Origin: Sitta carolinensis
Taxonomy: Eukaryota > Chordata > Aves > Passeriformes > Sittidae
Length of the DNA stretch: 64,000 nucleotides
Assembly: GCA_032173965.1 (NCBI GenBank)
Contig: JAVUNC010000019.1
Coordinates: 11,767,234-11,831,233 of the forward strand
Direction of reading: 5' to 3'
The notes under the pieces were generated by a model. It saw nothing but the letters and a program-made list of their open reading frames with translations, made no database searches and was not told where the DNA came from. Below, in pieces: positions 53,190 through 62,260 of the stretch. The first letter of the stretch is position 1. Each line of letters begins with the position of its first letter. A program made the position numbers and the translations under genes.

Positions 53190-53800
53190 ACCTAAAGATG
53201 ATACCGCATCCTCTGAGCTGGGGAAAGAGGCAGGGTAAGGCGCGCTTTCCCCCTTCTCTGAGGCACGGCGGGGCGATGTACAGGGGTCTTGGAAGTGTTA
53301 GTCGGGGAGCAGGCAAGGCGGCTGCGGTAGTCGCCAAGGACGGGAAGATGAGCGCGGCTCGCCCAGCCTGTGCCCGAGCTGCCGTGCCGCGGCGGGGAGG
53401 GGGCGGCCGGGCCGAGCGTGTCCCGGGCGGCGGGGGGAGGCCGGGGGCGGCGGCGGCACCGCCCCTGGGGGCTCGCAGTGACGCAGCTCCCGGCGGGGCC
53501 CCCCGCCCGCTCCTCCGCCCCCACTCCCCTTTTAAACCGCGCCGGAGCCGCCGAGTGCGGCGCAGCCCAGCCCAGCCCAGCCGAGCATGGGGCCGCGGGC
53601 GCTGCTCGCCCTCCTGGCGGCCGCCGCCCTGGCAGGTGAGCGGGGCGAGGGCGCATCCCGCCGGGAGAGCGCCGGGAAAGGCGGGCAGCGGCCAGGGGCC
53701 AGCCCCGGCGGGCGCGGGGGAGGGATGGAGGGGCTCGCTCCGGGCAGGCGACGGTGGGTGCGGGTCCCGCAGCCCGGGGTTGCCCCTCGTCCACGGGCGG
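53190..53800 (+). promoter_or_regulatory. CHGB: CHGB CpG-island promoter
   Basis: A sharply GC- and CpG-rich block spans the CHGB start codon. It contains a CRE-like TGACGCAG at 53479-53486 and a TATA-like TTTTAAA at 53530-53536, 44 bases further on and about 50 bases before the ATG. Mammalian CHGB promoters are known to use a CRE together with a TATA-type box for neuroendocrine expression, so this layout fits. Transcription probably begins near 53560, just before a CAGCC pentanucleotide repeat (53563-53582) in the short 5' UTR. Confidence 0.7.
53587..53635 (+). CDS. CHGB: CHGB exon 1 (signal peptide)
   Basis: The ATG lies in GAGCATGGGG and the donor is GCAG|GTGAG. It encodes Met-Gly-Pro-Arg followed by a Leu/Ala hydrophobic core, a clear signal peptide h-region. 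Length and position match the human signal exon. Cleavage is likely around residues 18-20, which lie in exon 2. Phase 1 at the end. Confidence 0.93.
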
Positions 53801-56800
53801 TGGGGCCGGGGCGTGGGGATGGCGCTGGGCGAGAGCTCCCCGGCTGCTCCGCCTTTATTTTTATCCCAGTGCAGCATCTTCGCACAAAGACTTCTCGGTG
53901 CCGCTTCGTTACAGCGGTGCCGCTGGGGTTTTGCCAGCCGGGGCTGGATGCTGGAGGCGATGGCAAAGTAGCGGCTCTGCAGGTTTAACTAAGAGGATTT
54001 TTCATTTTTTTTGCACGCGGCATTAGATACTAAAACCCCACTGTGAAATGAACCTTAAGCACAATAGAATGAGACGGTGGCTGAGCTCTATGGTGTTTTA
54101 TGCATTCTTACATCATGGCTTGAAAGAGTCGGTGTTATTCTGGGTTGAGTATTTTGGATTCAGGTCTGTTAGAAGTATCCACACTTCTGGGACTTGTACA
54201 GAGACTGCAAGGAAGTTGACTGCCTTCAAGTGCCTTTATTGAAGTCAAAGAGGAAGGGTAGAATATGGGGGGGAGAGACCCCAACAAAGAGAAACCCACC
54301 ACACCTTTTACCATAGATTCTGTGTGTGTTTATTACCAAATATTTTTCCTGTTTATGCCATCAAACAGATCAGTTACATCTTTACATCCTTTATGGCTTT
54401 CAAATGTTGAATTGGTTAAACGTTAACTTCAAGAACTTTCTATACCCCTGCAAATCAATATGCCTAAATTTCAGTGATCCTGCCTAGAAAGACACTGTGA
54501 CATTTTGATGAGGAATGACACTGCACTGAGTCATCTGTACTGATGAAACAGAGCTATGTGGAGATTTCTCAGGGACCCACCCGAAGAGCTGTTCTAGTCT
54601 TGGAGATCCAAGCAAAAACCGTGTGAATTTGTCCTGCATTTATAATTTTTCATGATGTTCATCAACTCTCAGCTCTTGGGCACAATCAGATAATCTGTTC
54701 ATAACTGCCTGGGCAGACTTGGTTCAGGAGGGTAAAGCAGAGCCAGGGCCTGGCTTTTCTTAGTGGGGCTGTGGTTTGTTTCTGGCTGTGTGTCCAGGTG
54801 CAGGGTTTCCATACTGGCACGTGCTGTGGCTTTGCTCTGCTCTGGAACCCCGCAGTGGTCCCGTCTGCTGTGTTCCTGCAAGCCCGTGGGTGGGTGCCCT
54901 GCTGCCTGACTCCTGCTGTCCCTGTCAGGGCGATGGCCTCACCCCTCTGAGCACACGTGGGCAGGGAGGCAGCCGTGTTGGCCAGCACCTGCAGGTGGCC
55001 CCAAGGGAGCTCTTGCCAGCTGGCATGGACTGGCACTGCCAGCACCTGGGTAAAGTGGGGCATTGCTGGCTCCCCACTGCCTTCCTGGCTCAGCCCTGGC
55101 AGAGCAGCTGCCTCAGTGTGTTATTTCAGGCTCTGGCATGGATTGGAGGCTCATTCTGTTTCTCCAGGCAGGTTAATATGACATATGTCCAATACCATTT
55201 GATTCTCCTGACGTTGTTATGATGCTCCTTCTTTCTTTGTTCATGCTGGCTTTCACTGTTAACCAAAGGCTCTTGTGAGCCTTTGAATGACACAGTGAAG
55301 GCAGTGGGTACAACCTGACTTTGTCTTCCTGTGCCACTGGCAGCACTCAGGTGAACTGAAGCAGGAAAAGATGTCCAGGACTTTGTCTGCTCTGTGCATT
55401 ATCCCGTTGCCTGGGTGTCACTCACAGGAGATGGCTGCCTCACTACAAGGACAAAATCAGATGCTTGCCCTGGTGCCTGTCAGGTTTTCTCGGGGCTGGA
55501 GGAGCAGAGGAGCCGCCCCAAAAAGAGGCAGTGAAGGGGCTCATACCTCTGCTTTCATGTGAGTGGAGACTGGAAGCAGGTCCTGCTGTAAGAGCAGCAT
55601 CCCCAACACCTGTGGGATTGTCTTTTTAAGAATAGCACTTCTTTAAGTGGAAGGGGCTTTGTCTCCTGCCCCCATGTATGTATATCCTGCTCCTCCATGC
55701 ATGCAGCAGTGTGGTAATTATTTCCATACTGGGTCAGTAAAGAAACTCGGAGCCTATCTCAGTCATAACTCAATGCCAGAGATGGGGGAGAGGGTTGGCT
55801 CTGTGCAGCACCATCTCCCCTCACACACCACCTGGCACTCTGGGGGAATGCTGGGGGAGGGATGCAGTGCTATTTTAGGGGAATCCCTTCTGTGCTCTCC
55901 TTGTGTGGGTTCCCTTCTCTGATGGCCTCGTATATGCAGGGAAGGGGTGGGGGCTGGAGAAGCACATCCCTACATATGTGTTTGGGGGAGAGCACAGGGA
56001 TATCAGGAGTTATTATTGTATGATGCTCAGCTATTATGCTCTGAGTCAGTGCTCCAGGGGATGTCTGCTTCCTCTGCCAGCACAGAGAATAAAGGTTGTG
56101 TTGCTTTAAATAGTGAAAGGCTACATGCTCCTTTGAGACAGTGTTCATTCTCTTGATGTTGAGGTAAAACCAACCTCATGTCCATGATGTGTTCATCTAT
56201 TTCAGGAGGTCTCTCACTGACCCAGCCAGAGAGAGGTCATGGTTGCATTTAGGACCCTCCTAACCCGTGTAAGGACTTCAGAGCTGCACCCCAAGCTGTG
56301 TGTTTGTGTGCTGTGATTCTGCACCCTGTGGGAAGCCTGCAAGGCCAGGATTCAACAGGCCCTGCTTCCACATGCTCCCGTGTGGCTGACAGAGATGTTT
56401 AACCTCACTCCTGGAAATCTCCAGGTGCATGGGAATTGACACAGTTGATTAGCAACACACAGCAGCCAAGCTCATTAACCAGCTGGAGACATTGCAGCAG
56501 TGATGGCAAAATAAGGCAGCACAGAGGTTTTATTTGCAGTAGCTTTTTTCCAAAAGCAAATTCCTTGGCCCAGCTACAGTAAGAGCTGGTGTAAGGAGGT
56601 GTGAGGTATCCCGTGTGTCCTCAGGGCAGAGAGAGAGAGGGATGGGTTGTACTGCTTCCTTCCAGAGTAGTTTTCCACTAAGATTTGAGGGAGTTTTGCT
56701 TGTTTTGTGGAATGATAATGGACCACTCAGTGAATGGAAATTTTCCTGTCCTTTCTGGCTCTTTCCATCCTTTCAGGAGCCACCTCCAAGGGAGACAGCA

Positions 56801-59800
56801 TTTCTCCAGCAGGACTGGGACAATAGCTGCTTTGAAGTCTTGAAGAAGGGTCTGCTGTTGGCAGGGGGTGCACCTAGAGCTTCTTTAAGAAGCCAAAAGA
56901 TTACTGGGGTGCAAACAAGCCTCGCTTGTTGGGTTTGATTTATTCTTTTTTTTACCATCAAACAGGTGCAACTACAAAATGACCTGATTCAAAGTAAAGT
57001 TCCAGTTTGGAATTTAAGCATGGCTTTCTTTGGTGTTGCATTCTTTGTGGGTGGGATTATTCTTAGTGTATATTATTTTAGTGCTAAAAGTGTTACCATG
57101 CCTCTTCTCTTGTGTTATGCCTCAATTTTACATGGCTTTTCCATCCAAATAAGGAAAAAATTTAATGTGGAATGTGCCTGGTTTAGTTGACTGCCAAGCC
57201 AAAACTCAAGCTGTCTCATCAGACCAATTTGACTGAGGACTTCTGTCAGTGATGCTTGTATTAATGAGTCTCTAATAATTTGTTTTTCTTACAGGTGCTA
57301 GCACAGTTCCAGTGGAAAAAGACCGTACTGAAGAAATGGTGAGTAGCTGCTTGTCAAACCAACCTCAGAAAATATCAGTGATGTGTTCTCCATTTCTTTA
57401 AACTCTCAGGGCGATGCTTCATTTTTTTCCTAAGGGTAAATTTTTAAAGGCCCATGACTGGTGTGGGACTTGGAGTGCCTTTAGCTGCTAGGAGATGCCT
57501 GCCTGCTCCTCAGTGTGTTCCGTGGAAATGGGAGCTGGCTCTTGTGTGGTACTTGTGAAGCTCTGCATTGTACAGCTGAAATATTGCACATGTTAGTACA
57601 TATTATTGTACTGACAACTCTGGGGAAGGATGAAATACCTACAGTTACCAACGGTGTAACAGACTTTCTGATGTAGTCCTTCCTCTCCTGCTTTGGAAAG
57701 AGATCTTACCCTGTGTGATTAAATAAATGCTATCAGCTGACACCAGACCCCCTGCACTGGTTGTTGCTGTGATCATTTAGATCAGCAAACACCTGATGTT
57801 TAGGTAATAACCAAAATAGTTAAAAGACAAATGGCTCTATAAAGGTTTCATTGTCTCCTCCCAGCATCCCCACAGATTGTCAGCCTGAGGCTCTTGCACC
57901 CCCAGCAAACAGGAACACTTGTTCTCACCAGCAATTTCATCACTTGATAATCATTTTATACAGAGGAGATACTTTGGTAGAGCTTAGAATTAGAGCACAC
58001 AGCGTGACTTTCCTAAATCAATCCATTTTCTCTACTTCCAGACAATCCAGTTGAATGTTCAGTGCTAAAAACCAGGCAGGACTTAGAGCACACACAGGTG
58101 GAAAGGTGTGGAGTGTATCCCATACAGAGGGCATAGAGGTGTTTTTGTGTATTAACAGTCCAAACTGCCTTTGCAGTGCCCTCATTTGGACAGATGCTAC
58201 AGGATAATCCTCATCCTTTGGATGTGTGTTGTGGCTGTTTATTTTAACAGGGTGTGTTACAACATGTTGTTTGTCTCTCCTTTGTACTGAGTAGGGTATT
58301 TAATATTTAAAAAGGTACAAAAGAAGCCCCTTGCCTCTGCAAAGTAAAGGAGAGATAAAAAGGCCTGTCTGTTCTCTTCCTACTGGTACAGGAGTGAGGG
58401 GCAAAGCCCAGATGCACAGGATTACTCAAAACTCATTAATAGGAGCCTGAGCTCTCATCTCAAATAGGCTTTTGTACCAGCTGGGTCAGAAGTAAAGTTT
58501 CTGGTTCTGCCCTGAGCATTTTCTCTCCTGTTTGGTCTCTTCCAGGTAACCCGGTGCATAGTGGAGGTTCTGTCCAACGCTCTTTCTAAGCCAAATGCAC
58601 CCCCCATTAATCCTGAATGTAAAGAAATCCTGAAAAAGAGTAAGTACAACATTACCTGAACTTAGGAAAGGAATTTGGTGCATGGTTTCTCTCTGGTGTT
58701 GGAGCTGGTGAACTGTTACTTCAGCCTGTGTGAAACTGGTGCCTCCAAATTTCAGTGCCAGAATTCTGGTTTCCTCAGTCTGTTTTGCTCAGGGAACAAA
58801 TAGCCTGACCTGGGAATTGTCAGGGATTCTTTGCTGACACTTGTGGCTCTCTCCTTGAACCACCAGGAGAGTCTGAGAGGACTTGACAAACTCTTTAGAT
58901 AGCCTGAGAAGATGAAGCATAACTATTGCAAAGCATCATTATATTGTTATTATTTTGATATTATTTTCAGTAATTTTAAAAAAATATTTTAAAATTTGCT
59001 AAAAAATTTTGGGTAGCTTGGAATAGATAGTTATCTTTTTATTGTGAATAAGCATCTGTGATGGGCCAGGTCTGACATTCAAAGAACAGAGCACAACTCC
59101 AGATCCCATTGATTTTTCATGGGAATGAGAGCTAGCTTGATTCAGTACTAAAAATGTGATCGCAAAAAAAGCCAAAGAAGGAAGATTATTCTGGAAATTC
59201 ATGGGGAACTTGTAAAATGCCTAATTAAGTGGAGTTAATTAGTTACTCCTTTTCCAGGCAAGCATACAAAATAGTAGCAAATTAATGATGTTAAAAGCAG
59301 AACTGAGAAATCAATTCTGTCCAAATTTCCTTGATACTTTGGGAAGCCAGTCATCTCTCTGAAATAACACTTCAGTGGAGGGTTTGATTACTCCGTGATG
59401 CTGCTTTTGTCATTGTAGGTGATAAAAAATGACAGAGAGGGAAGTGAAAACAAACAGCCTGAGGTGAGGCATCCCAAAGACCCAGCAGAGACCGAAAAAC
59501 ATCCTACTGGGAGCGTGGAGGAAGAGCAAAGGCAGGCAGAAGAGGAATCTAAAACATACGTGGAAGGAGGTGATGAGGAGGAACTTGCTCATGAGGAAGG
59601 CAAAAGCAAGGAAGAGGAGGCTGGACACCGCACACCTGCTCAGGATGAGACACTTCACACAGAAGAAAAAAAGCACTACCAGGAAATTGGGAGAGAGGAG
59701 GAGAGGAATTATCCCAGTGAAGAGGAAAGCAAAGAGGCCAAGTGCTGTGAAGATGTGGAGGCTGCTGTTGTCACCAAGAAGTCGCACTCTGAGGGCGTGA

Positions 59801-61989
59801 GCATGGATGAGTTCCGTGGTGGGAACGATCAGAGTGCCAGGGCCCGCTGGCACCTGGAGGAGGGAATGCAGAGCCCTTACAAACAAATCCGGGAAGGTGG
59901 AGAGGGAGAGGAAGAGAGGAGTGAGAAATACCACCAGGAGTCTCAGGAACTCGGTTTCTCCCACCAGCAGGGGCGTGAAGAATCTGAGGAGAGTGAAGAA
60001 AGAGAGGAGGGGAAGGAACCCCACAAACTCAAAGGTTATCATGGGAAGCACAGAGCAGGTGGCTCCTATGAAGAGAAGAGGGGCCATGGTGGTGAGAGGG
60101 GGGAACCGGCAGGGGGATCCCACCCAGGGGAGGCCAATCTCTGGGAGCAGTGGAAGCACCGTCAGAAACATCAGGAAGAGGCTGAAGAGAAGGATGGCTC
60201 TCCTGGGAGGCATGGGCCTGAGGAGCTGCAGGAGGAGAGGCCTGCAGAGCAGGGCAGTGAGGAGCACAGGGACAGCTGGCAGCAGAGCCAGGAGAGCAGG
60301 GAGGAGGAGAACAAGAGGCATCACCACAGTGAGGAGAGCAGTGAGAAGTGGCGAGAGGAGAGGAGGCACCGCGCTGGATGGCAGCATGGCGAGGGGAGGA
60401 CGGCCCTGGGCGGGGGAGGCGAGGCAGGGCCGGACAGGCTCCTGAGCAAGGAGCGCCGCGCCGCGGGGAGAGCCCGCGGGTGGAACGAGGAGGAGCAGGC
60501 GTCACAGGCAGCCTATGCTCGAGAGCACAAGGGGCAGGCCAGGAGGCACTACAGCACTGAGGACAGCCTGGAGGAGGAGGAGGTGGAAAAGAAGCATCAC
60601 AGCAGTGACCAGGTGGAAAATGAAGAGGAAGAAAGGTTTGCGGAGAGAGAAGAGTACAGAGGCCATCTCCCTGCAGAGAAAGAGAAGAGAACTGCAGCAT
60701 CCTATAGGCCTTTCTACCCACTGCTGTGGTGGAAGAGCCGGCACCTGGACAAAAGGGACAGTGCAGGGGAGCAGCTTCTGGAGGGCAGGGAGGAAGGCAG
60801 GCCCACCCTGAGTGAGAGGAGCCTTTTCCCTGAATACAATGATTATGAGTGGTGGTCAGAAAAGCAAATTCAGAGTGCTCTGAACCACAGGCGCAGCGAG
60901 AAGAGGAATCCGGGCAGAACGAACAGATACGATGTGGAAAGGCAGTACAACAAGATGGATCAACTTGCACAACTTCTGAACTACAGGAAGAAGTCAGCTG
61001 AACTTCCAGAGCTGTACAGCTCTGGAGAAGACCTGAAGAAACGTCACGTGGCTGGCAATGACAGAAGGAGCTCAAACCAGAGGCCCCTGACGGAAGAGGA
61101 GGTAAGTGCACAGCAGTTTCTCTGAAAAGCTGGGGGAAGCACACTTGAAAATCCATTCCCAAGGCACTGGGAAACTGCGTAGAAAAACACAGACAAGATT
61201 AAGTCACATTTTGAGAGCAGATCTTCAGTGATTTAAAAATCTGCTTTCTTTGAACAGTGGAACTTCTGAGTTTGCTGAACTACCTCAGGGCACAGTTTGA
61301 GAGATAAAGTCACAGCTCCTGTCTGCTGCAAGGCAGGAAGGGAAAGATTTTATTCCTCTTTGGGCCCTGCCTCTCCCTGGAGGCTCTGCAGACTGACAAA
61401 ACACAGGTGCCTTTGCAGCAGGAGCAGAGGGGCAGCTGACAAGCACCACTTGGGCTGTCGGGTTGTTTGAAATACAGAGCTGAAAAGTGAGGTGGGTCTT
61501 TAGAGGGAAATCAGCTGCCCGTGGACTTCACAGCTGGAATTGCACAGCAGGACCTGCATTGCACCTCTAAGTCCAATCCACTTGTGTAGTTCACATGTAG
61601 TGAATCTTTTTTTTTTGTTGGACTTCTGTTACTGCTCCAGTATCCAGGAAAACTGAGCCAGCTCCCATCAGCCAGCCCCCCTCGTGTGTCACTGTGTCTG
61701 TGCATTGCACAAAGCTGTGCTGGGAGCAGTGGAGGCTGGACACTGATTTATACAGATTTTAACTGGTTAATTGCTGCACTGCTCAGGGACTGGGAAGTGG
61801 CAGGACAGAATCTGCCTTAGAAGTGGCCTTTCCTCTCCTTTCCACGGAACAAAACATTTGCCAGTGTTAATAATGATCTGTAAAACGCTCTCTATACTTT
61901 CACAGGAAAAGCAGCTGGAAAACTTGGCCACCATGGATCTGGAGCTGCAGAACATAGCAGAGAAGATCAACAGCCTCAGGAGAGGCTGA
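53587..61989 (+). CDS. CHGB: CHGB, chromogranin B (secretogranin-1), five coding exons, frame broken at exon 3/4
   Basis: Exons are 53587-53635, 57295-57338, 58546-58639, 59419-61101 and 61906-61989, all with GT/AG borders. Apart from the break, the product would be about 650 residues (human 677). Visible parts are a signal peptide (residues 1 to about 20), a granin disulfide loop (Cys35 to Cys56), a very long Glu/Arg/His-rich middle with many dibasic sites, conserved [10 protein letters not shown] near residue 530, the block around [18 protein letters not shown] near 560-580, and the C-terminus [17 protein letters not shown]. The family role is a regulated secretory cargo that aggregates with calcium at low pH and aids dense-core granule formation; it is cut by prohormone convertases into peptides. 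Oddity: exon 3 ends in phase 1 but exon 4 reads in the wrong phase, giving a stop at 59430-59432. This may be a one-base error in an A run. Confidence 0.95.
53636..57294 (+). other. CHGB: CHGB intron 1
   Basis: About 3.7 kb from a GTGAGC donor to a TTTTTCTTACAG acceptor. The first 160 bases are still CpG island. I see no additional exon or recognisable repeat. Confidence 0.88.
57295..57338 (+). CDS. CHGB: CHGB exon 2
   Basis: A 44-base exon between TTACAG and GTGAGT. It completes Gly17 and encodes [14 protein letters not shown], which covers the end of the signal peptide and the start of the mature protein. The VPVEK stretch aligns with the human MPVDN mature N-terminus. Ends in phase 0. Confidence 0.92.
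57339..58545 (+). other. CHGB: CHGB intron 2
   Basis: 1.2 kb of non-coding sequence with a GTGAGT donor and a TCTCTTCCAG acceptor. Nothing else stands out. Confidence 0.88.
58546..58639 (+). CDS. CHGB: CHGB exon 3 (disulfide loop)
   Basis: A 94-base exon encoding the strongly conserved loop: [20 protein letters not shown] then [11 protein letters not shown]. The cysteines at residues 35 and 56 match the pair that forms the N-terminal loop in chromogranins A and B, which acts as a sorting and membrane-binding signal for secretory granules. The exon ends after one base of the next codon (AAG A|GTAAGT), phase 1, as in the human gene as I recall it. Confidence 0.93.
58640..59418 (+). other. CHGB: CHGB intron 3
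   Basis: 0.78 kb, with a GTAAGT donor and a CTTTTGTCATTGTAG acceptor. An A/T-rich stretch sits at about 58935-59010. No other feature seen. Confidence 0.85.
59419..61101 (+). CDS. CHGB: CHGB exon 4 (large acidic exon), 5' end out of frame with exon 3
   Basis: 1683 bases, open for 561 codons and bounded by TTGTAG and GAG|GTAAGT. It encodes most of the prohormone: Glu-, Arg-, His- and Ser-rich, with dibasic sites such as EKKHH, EKRGH, DKRDS, SEKRNP and LKKRH that suit convertase cleavage. A GC-rich, Gly/Ala/Arg-rich segment at about 60381-60530 interrupts the acidic pattern. The C-terminal third matches human CHGB best. Joined to exon 3, the message would read Ser-Asp-Lys-Lys-stop at 59419-59432; the conserved frame needs one A fewer in the run 59424-59429. 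No upstream acceptor can rescue it, because TAG at 59416-59418 is in the conserved frame. An AG at 59436-59437 would restore the frame. Confidence 0.93.
61102..61905 (+). other. CHGB: CHGB intron 4
   Basis: 0.8 kb with a GTAAGT donor and a TACTTTCACAG acceptor. Read-through of the donor would add only a few residues (VSAQQFL) before a stop. No other feature seen. Confidence 0.88.
61906..61989 (+). CDS. CHGB: CHGB exon 5 (C-terminus)
   Basis: Enters in phase 0 after CACAG and ends at TGA 61987-61989. It encodes 27 residues including [17 protein letters not shown], close to the human LENLAAMDLELQKIAEK. This is the region from which the C-terminal peptide secretolytin is released in mammals. 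The last residues (INSLRRG) differ from human (FSQRG) and are slightly longer. Confidence 0.95.
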   Translation, partial: EKQLENLATMDLELQNIAEKINSLRRG

Positions 61990-62260
61990 AGGTGTCCTCA
62001 CATTCACTGCCACTGGATTGTTGTTTGCCCTAAGCCCAGGAAATTCTATTCACTGTCCACTCTCGTGTAGTGATTTACACAGCTGAAAGTGTCTTTAATT
62101 TGCTGTTATGCTCCTGAGACCTGAATGGCATGAATTTTAGTAATATAACCTTTCATGTGGGCAGGTATTTTTAATATGCTTTTGGAGATAATTGTGTTAG
62201 TGTTCTTCAGGAATATATTTGTCTGAGTTTGCAATAATAAAAACCATTGATCTTGGACCA
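61990..62260 (+). other. CHGB: CHGB 3' UTR
   Basis: Short AT-rich sequence after the stop, ending shortly after the AATAAA at 62236-62241. A T/G-containing stretch follows, compatible with a downstream element. The exact cleavage site is inferred. Confidence 0.7.
62236..62241 (+). terminator. CHGB: CHGB polyadenylation signal
   Basis: First canonical AATAAA downstream of the CHGB stop codon, 247 bases after it. Confidence 0.75.

Noticed and set aside
53122..53971. Several 130-257 codon open frames around the CHGB promoter
   Set aside because: CpG-island artefacts on both strands that run across the exon 1 donor.
59807..60445. 212-codon Arg-rich + strand frame inside CHGB exon 4
   Set aside because: Out-of-frame shadow of the repetitive GAGGAG-type codons; no independent support.
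59410..61162. Two long minus-strand open frames (325 and 377 codons) across CHGB exon 4
   Set aside because: They are antisense shadows of a Glu/Lys/Arg-rich exon: GAG/GAA/AAG codons read in reverse give Leu/Phe/Ser-rich frames without stops. No start context or splice logic.
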